Assembly (NCBI RefSeq): GCF_002865645.1
Contig: NW_020194559.1
Span: forward strand, 1,116,001 to 1,180,000
Origin: Hyaloscypha bicolor E
Lineage: Eukaryota > Ascomycota > Leotiomycetes > Helotiales > Hyaloscyphaceae
Length of the DNA: 64,000 nt
Reading direction: 5' to 3'
Position 1 is the stretch's first letter; each line of letters begins with the position of its first letter. Shown here piece by piece: positions 1-13,021 of this stretch. Below the pieces are notes generated by a model. That model did not search any database. It saw only the letters and a program-made list of their open reading frames with translations, and was not told the DNA's origin. The translations under genes and the position numbers were made by a program.

Positions 1-3000
1 GAATTAGAAGCTATAAAGAAATATCTTTTATAAAACCTTAATAAAAGCTTTATTACTTTTAGCTAATTACTATTTATAGTTTTTATTCTTTTTATAAGAA
101 AGTCTAATAAAAGCTTATAATTTTATATTAATTAATATAAAACTTAATTAGATTATTTATAAAAACTATTATTCTTTTTCCTTTATTAATAAAATTTTAA
201 CTAAAATTAATAGAACTAAAATCTTTATAAAGCTTTTTACTAAATTTATATAAATTTCGAATTAGAAAAATTAATAATATTTTATATATATTATAAAATA
301 TATAAATATAAAGTTTTATTTTTTAAATTAATTAATAAGCTAATTATTTATTAGTATTATATAAATAATATTCTATTTAATTATTTAAATAACTTTTATA
401 TATTTTATTTAAATAATATTTTTATTTATTTTAATAATAAATTAGAATATAAATTTTATATAAAGAATTTTTTTTAATAATTCTAGAATATAGGTTTATA
501 AATAAATATTAAAAAATATTAATTCTATATTATATATATAAAATATCTTAGCTTTATTATTTCTATAAATAATATTAAAATTAATTTTAAAAAGATTACT
601 ATTATAAAGAATTAAAAAGCTTTTTAAATTATAAAAGAAATATAAGTTTTTCTAGAATTCTATAACTTTTATAAAAGATTTATTTATAATTATAATAAAA
701 TTATTAAGCTTCTATTAAATCTTATATATATAAATATTTTTTATTTATTTAATAAGATTTATTAAAATACTTTTAAGAAACTTAAAATTTAATTTATATT
801 ATTAAATCTATTTTATTATTATAACCTAAAATAATAATTAATAATTAAAACTAATATTCTTTTTTAATAATATAAAAATATATAATTTTTTATAATTTCT
901 TTTAAAAAAATAATAATATTTATAAAATATTTAATAAAAAAATATTTACTATTATATAATTTTTAGATTAAGAATATTCGAAATTTTAAAAAATTATTTA
1001 TTAAATCCAGATTTATATAAATTTATTATATATTAAAATACTTTATAATAATAAAAAAGCTTATAAGTAAATAAGCTAAATAAGCTAAAGCCTTAACTAA
1101 ATACTATTTTATTATCTAATATAAATTCAATAAATAAAATACAAAAACTAATATTTTAATATACTAAAATAATAAAATTATATAATAAAATAAAATAAAA
1201 GAAAAATATTATACTAAAATCTTTTTTTTAAAAAAAACTAAATTAATCTAAAGATATTCTAAAACCTTAATATTAAAATTAATTTTCTTTTTCTTTTCTA
1301 AAATAATAATAATAACCTTAATAAAATAAATAATTTAGTTAAATAAATTCTATAAAATAATTATAAAACCTTCTTTTTATAAGCCTTTTATAAATAGATT
1401 AAACGAAATAATATTAATTTTATTATAAGAAATAAATTATTATTATATTATAAATAATTTATAATATTAGAAAAATAATTATATATAGATTTAATTTATA
1501 AGATTTATAACTAAGCCTCTATAATATATTTTAATAAAAATAAAATATATAAACTATTATAGCTATAATATTACTAGAAGAATATATAATATAATATTAT
1601 TTAATATATTTATAATTATTAATTATATAAATAAATAAATATTTTAAGAAATAAAATCCCTAATTTATTTTACTTTTTACTAGTTTCGAATTACTTATAT
1701 TAATATATTATAATAAATTTTAAATTAATATCTAATTCAAAATCCGATTATAATATTATATATATATTATAATTAATTAATTAAATAAATAAATTATTTC
1801 TATTTTTTATAATAAAATAATTATAATAAAAAATAAAATAAAAATATATTTCTAAATTATTTATTATTATTATAGTTTTTTAGTTTTTATTATTTCCGAT
1901 TATAGCTTATAATTTATATTAATATTCTAAAAGAAGTTTAATAAAATTCCAAATATAAAACTAAACCTATTAATAATATATTATTTATAAACTAATAAAT
2001 AAACAAAAATTATAAACTAATATATTAATTAATAATTATATTTATATATTATATATTATTAAAATAATTAAAATAAATATTTACTAATAATTAATTATAT
2101 TTAATTTATTCTTTTATATAATTCTATTAATATATTCCTATATAAATCTTTTAATAATAGGCTTTTATAAATTTCTTTTAACTAATTAATTCTAATAATT
2201 ATATTTTAAAATAAACTAAATAAAATTAAAGCTTAATAGATTACTAATTAAATAAAAAAAATATAAAGTAGATATAAAAGAAAATAAAAAATATATATTA
2301 ATATTAAATATTATTTTATAGAATTTAAAATAGAAAATATAATATTTTAATTATAAACTAAATTATTAAATAGCTAGGCTTTACTTAATTCTATATTAAC
2401 TTAATAATTTATATAAAATCGAATTATTTAAAAGTATTAAAATTTATAATATATTTTCTTTTAATTATTTATATAAAACTATTAATAATCTATTATTTAA
2501 CTAAAACCCTAAATTATTATTACTAATTCAAGTACTAATAAACTAAGAATATAAAATATAAAACATTCTAATATTAAAAATAAAATAGAATAAGCTTTTA
2601 TATAAGATTAATTAGATTAGATATAATAAAAACTTTAATTAATATTTAGCTTTTAATTTAAAATACTTTTCCTATAAGCTATAAAACTATTATTTAGCTA
2701 ATTAATAATAACTAAGTTTATTAAAGAGGCTAGTTAATTAAATATAAATATAAAAAAACGAAATAAAAAACTATAATAATTTAAATAATAATTTTATAAT
2801 ATTTATTTATTTAAAAATAAGCTTTTTCTAAAAAGAAAAATAATATTATAATTCTATATTTTATCTAGCTTAATATCTAGTATTTAGTATTTTAGTTTAA
2901 TATTTAGTATTTAGTATTTAAATATCTAATATCTGGAATTAAATAATAATTATATATAATAAAGCTAAAAGAAGCTATATTCTGGGAAATTTAGAATATT

Positions 3001-3393
3001 AAGTCTTATTAAGCTAAGCTATAAGCGAAAAACTATAAATATTTAAAGAATTTTAATTCGAAATTCTTTTTTCTTTTTAGTTTAATTTTTTTAATAAATA
3101 GTTCTTTTATAAATATTTTATTTATAAGCTTTTTTTATAGAACTATAATAAATTATAACTTTATAAAAGTAATAAATATTATATTTTAATATAGTATTAA
3201 TTATAAATATCTAGATATTTTTTATTTATTTAATAAGCTTTAAAATATAGTTTTTATTTATTATTTAATATATATAAAAAAGAAAAAGAAAATTATTTAT
3301 AAAAGTATTAATTAGAGAAATAGTAAAAATAGAAATAATAGAAATAGCTAAAAAGCTTTTAATAGAAATAAAATAGAAATCTATATAATACTA
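1..3393 (+). mobile_element. RIP-destroyed Ty3/Gypsy chromovirus copy
   Basis: Extremely AT-rich sequence with no usable reading frame, but a degraded pol can be followed in order on the + strand. A reverse-transcriptase catalytic box survives at 391-429, reading FYLNNIFIY-like where the family has YLDDILIY, so both Asp became Asn. An integrase core resembling the one at 23880-24010 lies at about 1690-1830. A chromodomain lies at about 2540-2655, with residues corresponding to LLYKVKWLGY and a WYPA-type end visible once TAG/TAA are read as Gln or Trp. A purine tract and LTR-like start are suggested near 2830-2850. The 5' part lies outside the window. The change to normal base composition at about 3394 is abrupt. 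All differences from expected codons are G-to-A or C-to-T, which is RIP. Exact LTR boundaries cannot be set. Confidence 0.8.
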
Positions 3394-4079
3394 TTATATG
3401 GTCGGACTACCCAGTTAAAAAACGGGTTATATGAGGAATACCAAAACTTAACCCTAAGCCCCCTATACGTTACTCGCTCCGGGAATACTAAAGCTCTTTA
3501 CCGTACCCTATATATCCCTTGGCCTTTTATTTAGCCTATAATCGTCAAATATAAATTCTTTCCTATTATACTATTATTCCGGTTATAAATAGTACTTTTA
3601 ATATAGCGGGTTTTCCCTGAATCTTAAAGGGGACCCGTATAAGATATATTTGCGATATAAGGTCTCTTTTCTCTCATATGCCCGGACTTACGTACTTGGT
3701 TACTGACCTTCTTTAGGCCAAATAGGCTGCAAGGCACCTCCCTCTTATAGATATTAATCCGAATGCCCCTTAATAGATACGTACCGGACCTATATGGCCT
3801 CCTGCAGACGAGGATAACCCTCGGCCTCGAAAACGGATCCGTTAAACCTATAATGAGCTAGATACGGCCCGTAGCTAGCTAGTAGAGGCTGCTCTACTAT
3901 TACTACTACCTCCTCCTCCTTCTCCTCCTCCTTCTCTTCTCGTCTTACCTATTAGCTTTCGTTTATGGTTCCGGGATCGGCCCGCTTATAATCTTGGCCT
4001 AATAAATATTAAGTACAAGGATTATAGTATAAGGTACTAGATATCGGAGGCAATTACGGGTATAAATTAGAGATTTGAG

Positions 4080-7000
4080 CTCTATTATAAGAAAGGAGAT
4101 ATGGTAGTAAATAAGTTACGGGTACCTCTGTCCTTTTTACGGGCGCTTTTCGAAGGGAATAATCCGCAAGCCTATAGCTTTTATTAAAATATAAGGGCAT
4201 ATAACTCTGCGCTTGCTTTTATATCCGTAAGCTATACTAAAGATATATATACTGACCTTTCTTACAGTCTTTACTACTTTCAGATCTATAGGGAGCTGTT
4301 TTATTACCAGGGACCCTTGAAGCCAGGCTCGTAGCAGGTTCCGGCCTTTGCCTAGTTATTTTTTTATAATCCAGACTATATAACTAATCTCCGGTTATAG
4401 CACTGCCCGTAACTCGATCGAGCTATTTTCTATAGCCTTTACGAGATACTTGCGGATTATAGTAATCCCTTTATATGAATCTATAAGATAGCCCGGGAGT
4501 AATTAGCTAGTTAAACGAGTCACTTTCGGATTCTTCTTAGCCTGTAAATATGCCTAATCCTCTAGTCTGGGGCAGACTATTACTGCGAGAACCTTTCTAT
4601 AGCTACGGAGCTAGCAGGAATTCTTTCAGACAAGTTTATAGACGAGAATCAATATAATATCCTCCTTGCGGTTCATAAGCCTGGCTATTAAGGTCCGTAA
4701 TTTTACTAGGTAGCTATTACTTATATAATATATATACTACTTTACTATATATTTCTCTTTTTATATAGTAAATACGAGTAGTACTATAGAATGACCTTAC
4801 AGGATACCTATTATACCCGTTAACGGATCCGTTTAGAGTAGCGGCCCTTTTACTAGTTCCGTTTATATACCTGTAATTACAAGATATTATTTCTCTTTTA
4901 TACTTACCGGCTTTTTTAGTAATATATTATAGATGCTTTTATTACCTATAAGACTATATTTCTTAATTAGCTTTATTCGTACTAAGACAAGATTTATACG
5001 GACATATATAATAGTTTAACGGATACTCTTATCCGTAAGGATATCTTAGCGGCTAATCTAGGTCGGCGGTTCGTTCTTCTATCCTCCTTTATAGGCAGAG
5101 ATCGGTTTATATAGTAGCTTTTTCAAGATTTAATAGCTATTATTTATTATTTTGGAAAGCCTACCTTTTTTATTACCTTTATAACTAATCCGCAATGGCT
5201 AGAGATTATCCAGGAGCTATACGGCTTATAATCTATAGACCGGCCAGATCTAATTACTTATATATTTCAACTCAAGATTCAAGAGCTTCTTATAGATCTC
5301 AAGAATAGCCTTTTCGGACCATATACGGGCTATATTTATATAATCGAGTACTAGAAGCGAGGGCTTCCGTATTTATACTTGTTCTTATTCTTGCAAGTAT
5401 CCGTAAAGTTTAATATACCTAAGTATATAAATAAAGTTATATATACTAAGCTACTAGATCCGTTATGGGACCCTATAGGCGAGCTTCTAGCCTTAGTTAC
5501 AGGTAATATATCTTATGGTCCATATAGAGAGGATTATATATGGGCCCTGTATATAGTCTATAGAGAAGCTTATAGCCCGTTAGTATACTCTAAAAGGTTC
5601 CTAAAGGCTTTTACGGACCATATTATAATTTACGAGAATAGCTATCCTAAATATTACTACCGGAATAATAGATAGATATTTATGGTCTGTAAATCCGGTA
5701 CTTAGAACTAGTAAGTCATCCGTAATAATTACTAGGTTATTCCGTATAACCCGTATCTTCTCTAGAAGTTCCGCTTATATATTAATATAGAAGTATATAT
5801 CTCGGTTTAAGTAATTAAATATATTTATAAATATATATAAAGGAGTAAATTATATAATAGTTATAATTACAGCTATAGATAACGAGATTACCCGGTATAT
5901 ATATGCCTGTTACGTAAGTTCGTATGAGGCTATTTGGCGGCTATTTGAATTTCCTATATATCAGGAATTTCCTCTTATTTAGTATCTTATAGTTTATCTT
6001 AAGAGGAAGTAAATAGTCTACTTTCCGGATAATATCTTTCCTATAGCCCTAGCCGCAAAGACCGCAAATACCCGTTTAACCTTAATAGCTTTCTTTAAAT
6101 ATAATACTATATATAAGGATAGCTAGTAGTACTTATACTCGGAGTTTCTAGCCTACTTTATATAGGTTCTAAAGACTCGTATATAAAAGCATTACTAGTA
6201 GGGTAATAATAATCAGATTGGCCATATATATTACTATAGCCCTATTTCGGGCAAGCGGTACTACTTATGGCTCTTACTTATAGTTATTTGCGGCCTATAG
6301 TTCTTTACGGATCTATATTTAATTAAAGGCATCCGTTACCTAATATACTAGGCTGCCTATATTACCTATAACTTAATAGAGAATAACTAGGAATAGTACT
6401 AGTATTTTAATAAGGCTATTCTATTTATATCTGCAGATAGTTTACGGATATTATTCTTGACTAGCCTCTACTAGCGGCTAATTACGGACCCGTTAGTAAT
6501 CTGGAACTGGTATAAGTACTACTTCTATAATAATCTCTGGTACTAGCTTACTTATAATAGTAGTTTCTTACTTTTACTTCTTAACCCGTACTATAATTAT
6601 GGCTTCTTCTTGCTCGTATATAGGCTTATAGACTAGTAATAATCACTTACGGACTATAGGCTCCCGTCTTTTGTCTGGGATTAGACTAGTAGGTATTATT
6701 CCTTATCCGTATTATATACTCTTAAGAACTAGGTATTACTTATAGTTATAATATAAGCCTAGCTTAATCCTAATTAGTAATCGTACTTTATAGAGATTAT
6801 AATAGCTATTAAATTAGATCCGCAAATAGCCTACTTCTACTTATAAGAGCCAGGTAATATAGGTAAGACATTCTTATATAAGGCGCTTTACTATTACTTT
6901 TATAGGTAAGGGCAGATAGTTCTTTATATAGTATCTATAGGTATTATGGCTCTCTTACTACTAAATAAATATATGTCTTACTTCTAGTTCAAGATTCTAA

Positions 7001-8170
7001 TTAAGCTTTATAAATTATTTATAAGTTCTATTATAAAGCAGAGTACTCTTGGATAGATTTTCTGGTCTATAGATCTTATTATCTGGGACGAGATACTAAT
7101 ATAATATAAGTACTACTTTGAAGTTATTTACTGGCTCTTAGTGAATTTATAGTCCGTAGCAGATAATATTCTCTTTAGAGAAGTACCTGTAATTCTCGGT
7201 AGGGACTTTACCTAGATTCTTCTAGTTATACTATATGGTTTACGGGCAGATATTATTACTATATATCTTTAATAATTATTTATTTGGCTATAGCTCAAGT
7301 AGCTCCGCTTATAAACTAATATATAGGTTTATAAGGGCAAGAATGGCCAGGAGTTTATTTACTAGATTAGCGAATTACCTAATAACCCAGACCCTAATAA
7401 AATAGTAGTAATTCCAGACTATATAAACTAGCCAGTATTAATTACGGATCTAATTAGCCACGTTTATTCCCCAGATCTTCTTTCCCGGGCTACTACGGAT
7501 CCGTTAACCTTCCGCGGGCAGTACCTCTTAACTATATTAAATATTATAGTCTCGGAGCTTAATATCTATATCCTTAGATATTTACTAGACTAATTACGGA
7601 TATACTAATTAGTAGATTCCCTGAATATAGATAAGTCTTCGGGTAATAACTTATATAAGCTACCTATAAAGTAGCTATAAAGTATTAATCTTTCTTTCTT
7701 ACTATTATCTCAGCTTACTCTTAAGATTAGGGCTCCGGTACTACTCTTATAAAACCTATATTCATAAGAGGGTTTATATAATAGAATTTGGATAGTAGTT
7801 ATAAGCTTATAGGTATATTATATTAAGGCCCGCTTACTTAGAGAGGATTTTAATGGCTAGTTATAGGTAATTCTATAGATTAAGCTATTCGTAATAGATA
7901 CTAGCCTGGGGATTATTCTTTTCCGGAAGTAGTTCCCGGTCCGTTTATACTTTATAATAACTATTAATAAGTTATAAGGTTAGTTCTTTTATACTATTAG
8001 TTTAGATCTATAGACGCCCGTATTTACTTATAGGCAGTTTTATATAGGGGTTTCCTATATATTATTTGTAGAAGGCTTAAGTATTTTTCTATTATATAAG
8101 AACCTGTCTAGAATACTTAATATAACTTATCCTGAGGTCTTAGCTAATTTACTTTAGTACTTTATTTCTT
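4080..8170 (+). pseudogene. Helitron Rep-helicase (RepHel) pseudogene
   Basis: The frame is open except for many TAG/TAA triplets standing where CAG/CAA is expected. At about 5095-5300 it reads like a Helitron-like N domain (FFITFITNPQWLEII, then RPDLITYIFQLKIQELL). At 5358-5392 the HUH motif is GLPYLYLFLFL, so both catalytic His have become Tyr. The stretch to 5675 keeps SKRFLKAF and YPKYYYRNN, conserved Rep-region signatures. The tyrosine motif is KYIYKYIYKG at about 5810-5850. The helicase starts near 6750, with Walker A as EPGNIGKTF at 6847-6874. Later PIF1/Helitron motifs are EGLYNR near 7770 and TPVFTYRQFYIGVSY at about 8005-8062. In life it would nick, unwind and strand-transfer the element. 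This copy cannot encode an active protein. Confidence 0.85.
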
Positions 8171-9135
8171 GCGGGTGCCTTACGGGTACCGGATAGCCTT
8201 ATGGGTCGGGTTAAGGGATTTGGGGGTCCGTAACTATCCGTAACTACCTATAAGTATCCGTATCTATTTATAAGTAACTTGCGATTATTACTTCGAATAT
8301 TTTAGGGCTCAAACGGACCGAGAATACTATACTATTAGGTATTAAAAGTATATATCTCTTCTAGGTAATTCTTTATAGGATTTATAACTTCTTATTCTAT
8401 TTACCCTTCTTCCTTTCCTCCTTCCTTTCCTCCTCTCTCTTCTCTTCCTCCTCCTTTCTTTTCTCCTCCTCTATCTCTAGTACCGAATAATTCGTTCCCT
8501 CTTCCTCCTCTAGTACCTCCGCCTCCTCTTTATAAAGAGCCACTAGCTCCTTATAGAGCTTAGCGAAACGGCATACTCTCTGAGAGGGAGTAAGTAGGCG
8601 GCGGTAGTAAGGGGTAGTAGGGCGGCGGGCTATTTATATATTAGTTATAATCCGTAATAATCTATAGCGGATATATATATATAAAGATAATCTACCGGAA
8701 GTGATCCGGTTACCTATATAACTACCGGGAGCGACCCGGCAAAGCGGATATGGGTTAGTAATAGCAGGGGCAGGAGCTAGAGCTAGAGCTAGAGGAGGAG
8801 GGAAAGCAGTAGCAGTGCCTATAAGTACCCGTTAGGTTAGTTACGGTCCGTAAAAGATTAGTAAACAGGTATAAAAAGCACTTATAGAAAGAATAACGGG
8901 CATTCTTACTACTATAATAGCAGTTAGTATAGCTTCCTCTAAACTAACTAGCTATAACCATATATACCGTCTATATACCCGACCCGCTAGTATAATATGT
9001 ATACCCGGCAGTATAAACTTGACTAATAAATTGGCTAAGCTCAGCCTCCAGGTTAGTAGGCCGGGCGGGATTAGTGGTATGGCCGGGCCGCAAAACAGGC
9101 ACCCGTAGCAGAGCCAGCAAAGAGAGCGCTGTTAT

Positions 9136-9370
9136 GGCACGGGTTGGGCGGGCGGGCAGGGCAGGCAGGGCAGGCAGGGCAGGCAGGGCAGGTACTAGTA
9201 CTGGTACTAGTACTAGTGCTGGTACTAGTACTAGTGCTGGTACTAGTACTGGTGCTGCTGCTGCTGCTGGTGCTGGTGCTACTGCTGCTAGTACTGCTAC
9301 TATTGCTGCTACTGGTACTGGTGCTGGTAGTGGTAGTAGTGGTAGTGGTGGTGGTGGTACTAAAGCTGGA
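9136..9370 (+). repeat. Low-complexity tandem repeats in the Helitron 3' region
   Basis: Three simple blocks follow each other: a (GGGCAGGCA)-type array from about 9147 to 9190, a (GGTACTAGTACT)-type array to about 9255, and GCT/GGT trinucleotides to about 9360. They create long open frames in two phases, Ala/Gly/Thr-rich in one and Leu/Val-rich in the other. These are a consequence of the repeat and not a credible protein. The GC-rich, CpA-poor composition may explain why this stretch escaped RIP. Confidence 0.7.
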
Positions 9371-9719
9371 GCTATAGCTGGGGCTGGTACTGGTGCTACT
9401 AAAGCAGCAGGAGCAGATAGGAAAGAAGATATTCTACGGACCGTAAGGAGTATTACAGGCCAGGGGCAGGCCTGTAGCGGGTATAGGGTTGACTTACGTA
9501 TATATATGTATATTTATTAAAGGAAGGAAGCTTTGGAATTCGAAATTAAAACCTACCTTATTTAGCTTACCTGGAAAATTTTTAGCCTTTAAAAAGTGAA
9601 TTTTCAAAGTGAATTTAAAGTTAGTAAAGCTGATATCCCTTAAATAAGTACCTGAGGTATCTAATTAATCTCGAATCAAGATCAGGGCAAAATTAAAGAC
9701 TGGCCCCGAAGCTTGTATA

Positions 9720-9766
9720 GGGTCGCCAGGCTTTAATTTTAGTAAAGCGGCCCAGATCTCGTCTAA
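9720..9766 (+). other. Candidate Helitron 3' terminus (hairpin + CTAA)
   Basis: A GC-rich imperfect palindrome spans 9720-9753, with arms around GCTTTA and TAAAGC extended by GGG and CCC. Nine bases later comes CTAA at 9763-9766, after which sequence becomes fully AT-rich. A subterminal hairpin about ten bases before CTRR is the standard Helitron 3' end. The following base is A, not the usual T, so the assignment is tentative. Confidence 0.35.
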
Positions 9767-11985
9767 ATAATATTTCTTTCCTTAATTTATTTCTATTAAT
9801 AAAACTTTAAAAATATTATTCTTTAGTTTATTTTTATTACTTTTATTATTTTCTTTTCCTTTAATTTTAATAATATATTATATATAAATACTATTAAAGT
9901 ATTTATTAAAATTATAGGAATTTCGGAATCTAAATTAATAAATATTTCTATTCTTAAATTAAATCTTTTTAGTTTTTTATTTTTTTAGTATATATTTCTA
10001 TAAATAGTATTTAGGTTTCTTATATATAAAACACGATTTTAAAATATAATTATTATAATTATAGGGCTTAGAATAATTATAGGACTTAGAATAATTATAA
10101 AACTTAGAATAATTATAGAACTTAGAATAATTATTATAGATTTCGAAATTATAACTAGATTTATATTAATAATTTCTAAATAAATAATAGTTTAAAATTT
10201 TTAAAAAATAGTATTATTAATTAGTAAAATAGGTTTTAGTATTAATTTATTACTTTTTTTTATAAATAATAATAAATAATTAAAGCTTATTAATAAACTA
10301 GTCGAGTTTATTAAAAAGATCCGAAACTATATATTAATATATTAGTAAGCTTTAATAAAAGATAATAATTTTATTATATAGGAATTCGGTATTTTATAAA
10401 ATAAAAATAAAACTATATTATAATTTATATAAATTATTAATTAATATTTAAATAAATTCAAAGATTTTTTTTTTAAAATCTTTTATTATTATAATTACTA
10501 AAATAATAATATTTTATTTATTTAAATTTTAATAATAGAAATCGAATTCTTTAAAAGAATTATAAATATTTATATAGATTTTTTTATATATATAACTTAA
10601 AAGCTAGTTATTATAAAAGTGGTTTTATACTAGTTTTTTTAATATAATAAAAAAAGCTCTTATTAATATCTTTTCTAGAAGCTTTATATATTAGTAAATA
10701 TTAAAAAAAATTATAATTAAAACTATTATTAATTCTATTATATTTCTATATTTTAGAATATATCTTTATTATTTCTCTAATAAATTTTCTAATAATAATA
10801 GTAGATATTAATTAATAGAAGTTCGAATTTAATAGTAATATTAATAATAGTAAAAGTAAAAGTAATAAATAGCCTTAATTTAGAAGAAATAAATAAATAG
10901 CTTAATTTCTTAACTAAAAGTATTTAATTCTTTTATATCTAGTTTTATTTAGAATAAAATAAACTAATATAATAGATTTCTATAAAAAAATCTATTTTAA
11001 TTAGACTATTATTAATAATATTAGCTTTATTTTTTATATTTTTTATTTTCTTTTAAATAAAATTAATAAAGAATTATATAATAGTAAAGTTTTTATAATT
11101 CTATTTAATATAAATACTATTATATTAAAGTTAGATTTAAAGATTTTATAAAAATATATAATTAATTAGATTATATATTATAATATTAAAATTCTTAAAG
11201 TTATTCTAGAATAGATTCTATAAATTATTATTATTCTTTATTATAATTACTAAATTAATACTATTTTTCTATTTCTTAATTAGTTTCTTTTTCTTATTAG
11301 TATTTATACTAAATCAAGTTTAGGTTTTCTTTAATATATATATATAATTCGTAATAAAAGAAATTTAAAAATAAAGTAATTTATAATAGATTTATAAAAA
11401 GAGTTTAATAATAAAAGGATTTAGATATTTAATTTAGATATTAAATATTTAGTTTAGATATCTAATTAAAATACTAAATACCTAATTTAGATACTAGATA
11501 TTTAAATATTTTGCTCTTAAATATTTTATTTATAATAAGAAATTTAAGAAATAAAATATTATAATTCCGGAAATATCTAAAGTTTAAGAACTTGATTTAA
11601 TAATAAAGTTCATATTATAATTAAAGAGTTATAAGAATATATATAAGATATATATTTCGGAAAAAGAATTCTATAAATATAAATATTATATAAATAAAAA
11701 AAATTGTTTCTAAAAAAAGTAATTTTGGAACTAAAAGAAATTAGTTTTAAAAAATAATAAAAGTTAAATAAATAATGAATTAATTAATTAAATAACTAAT
11801 TATTTATTAATTAGTTAAAACTAGATATTTTTTTATAGGCCATTAAATACTTTTATAAAGTTAATAAATAGTTTCTTTTTTTAATATAAAATAAACTAGA
11901 TTTGTTTTAAGCTATTAAATATTTTTAGAACTAATCTAAAATCTTTTCTAATTTATATATAATTCCTATATCTTATTACCTATCT
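9767..11985. repeat. AT-rich RIP-degraded transposon debris
   Basis: About 2.2 kb of nearly pure A/T with no recoverable protein domain. A run of TTTAGATA/CTAAATA-like words at about 11440-11515 resembles, in inverted orientation, the words at about 2870-2940 in the presumed LTR of the first Gypsy copy. It may therefore hold part of an inverted relative of that element. Normal composition returns at about 11985. Confidence 0.6.
10063..10134 (+). repeat. Four-copy 18-bp tandem repeat
   Basis: Four head-to-tail 18-bp units, each ending ACTTAGAATAATTAT or GCTTAGAATAATTAT and differing only in the first four or five bases (AGGG, AGGA, AAAA, AGAA). All differences are G/A transitions, as expected if RIP acted on initially identical units. 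Confidence 0.8.
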
Positions 11986-12640
11986 TATGTCTCGTATCCC
12001 GTAACTACACACGTGACTCCCAAAGAAATAGCTATACTAATAGTTATTAAGTAATGCCTTCTGAAATACCAAATTTTAAGGTTCTCGGAGTTTAAGGCCA
12101 GTATAACAAATTTCTCGTCTCGATGTTTTCCGATGCCTATAAGGAAGGCTTCAAAAGTTTAAGTCTTTCTTATTTACTTATTTTTAGTAAGACATGAGTT
12201 ATTACTAGGAATATTTTATTTACTTAGAATGCCTTATTTTGCTTATAGATCTGGTTAATGCCTTAATGTTTCGAAGTGTTATAGCCCGTAGTTTCCCTAA
12301 GCGAAGTCAAAGTTTGTGGTGCTTTGGGGGAATGTGAGGTGTTAGACTACTATAAAAGAAGGCGCCGAGAGCATATTTCTTATATACCTGACTTCAAATA
12401 TTTCATTCATACTAAGTACGTAAACACGGATGTCCCAATACCCGCAAGCTGAAAGAGCCAGTCATACATCGCGATCTCGCTGAGGTCAGGCTATAGCTGC
12501 CTAGCGGCCTTGAAATATCTTCTCAAGTATATAAATACCTTAACACCTCTCAACTCAATTATAATTATTCAGATCTACTTCTTTTCTCTAACACTTCCAA
12601 CCTCAATTCTAATTCTCACAATGAGTCACATATCCTTCTC
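11986..12640. other. Intergenic, no gene recognised
   Basis: Moderate GC sequence between the transposon island and the first weakly coding stretch. No conserved domain, RNA gene or repeat was recognised. Confidence 0.5.
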
Positions 12641-12649
12641 CCACATCCT

Positions 12650-13021
12650 AAACCGAAGCCCAAACAACATAAACCTGGCAAATCAATTCCGAGATCCGCA
12701 AAATCATCCTCCCCGACCTCCTTATTTTCCCTGCAGACATACATCTTAAACATCTTTTTCGACATCTCCATTCAAGACCAAGATGATATCGCAGAAATAG
12801 CATGTAAGCGGAATTGGTCTGCTCATGTGAACGAAAAGTACTCCCCCTTCATCCACCGCTTTCCCGGATCTCCTGAGCTTTGCGAGAATAAAAGTACCAA
12901 CTCAGCTAGTGGCGGTGGGATGCCATTTGCTTTCAACTCCTTCCATGACTACATATTCAGCAACCTCCGCCTCACACTCACGAATCGCCAGCTCGTTTAT
13001 CCATCCTATGTCGTAGAGTAA
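12650..13021 (+). CDS. Possible exon of an unrecognised protein
   Basis: An uninterrupted frame runs from about 12650 to the TAG at 13019-13021. It includes IQDQDDIAEIACKRNW and a C-terminal stretch ending NRQLVYPSYVVE. No in-frame ATG is well placed and no splice partner is obvious, so this would be the last exon of a gene or a fragment. The reverse strand of 12902-13198 is also open (about 98 codons). Composition does not decide between them. No domain is recognised. It sits between RIP-degraded repeats and may be a relic. Confidence 0.2.
   Translation, partial: KPKPKQHKPGKSIPRSAKSSSPTSLFSLQTYILNIFFDISIQDQDDIAEIACKRNWSAHVNEKYSPFIHRFPGSPELCENKSTNSASGGGMPFAFNSFHDYIFSNLRLTLTNRQLVYPSYVVE

Larger units (their letters stand above)
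3394..9766 (+). mobile_element. RIP-mutated autonomous Helitron
   Basis: A block of intermediate GC between two almost pure AT blocks. It contains one long decayed reading frame with, in order, a Helitron-like N domain, a Rep (HUH/Y2-type) endonuclease and a PIF1-like helicase, the defining architecture of a rolling-circle Helitron. The left limit is the sharp composition change at 3394, where a TC dinucleotide at 3401-3402 could be the canonical 5' end. The right limit is a candidate hairpin followed by CTAA at 9720-9766. Neither terminus is proven, and the A/T target dinucleotide cannot be confirmed in the RIP-mutated flanks. The 3' third, after the helicase, is low-complexity and noncoding. 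Confidence 0.75.

Noticed and set aside
9074..9520. Open frame of about 148 codons rich in Gly, Ala, Thr and Ser
   Set aside because: It is produced by the GGGCAGGCA and GGTACTAGTACT/GCT repeats. An overlapping phase gives a Leu/Val polymer of similar length, so openness reflects the repeat.
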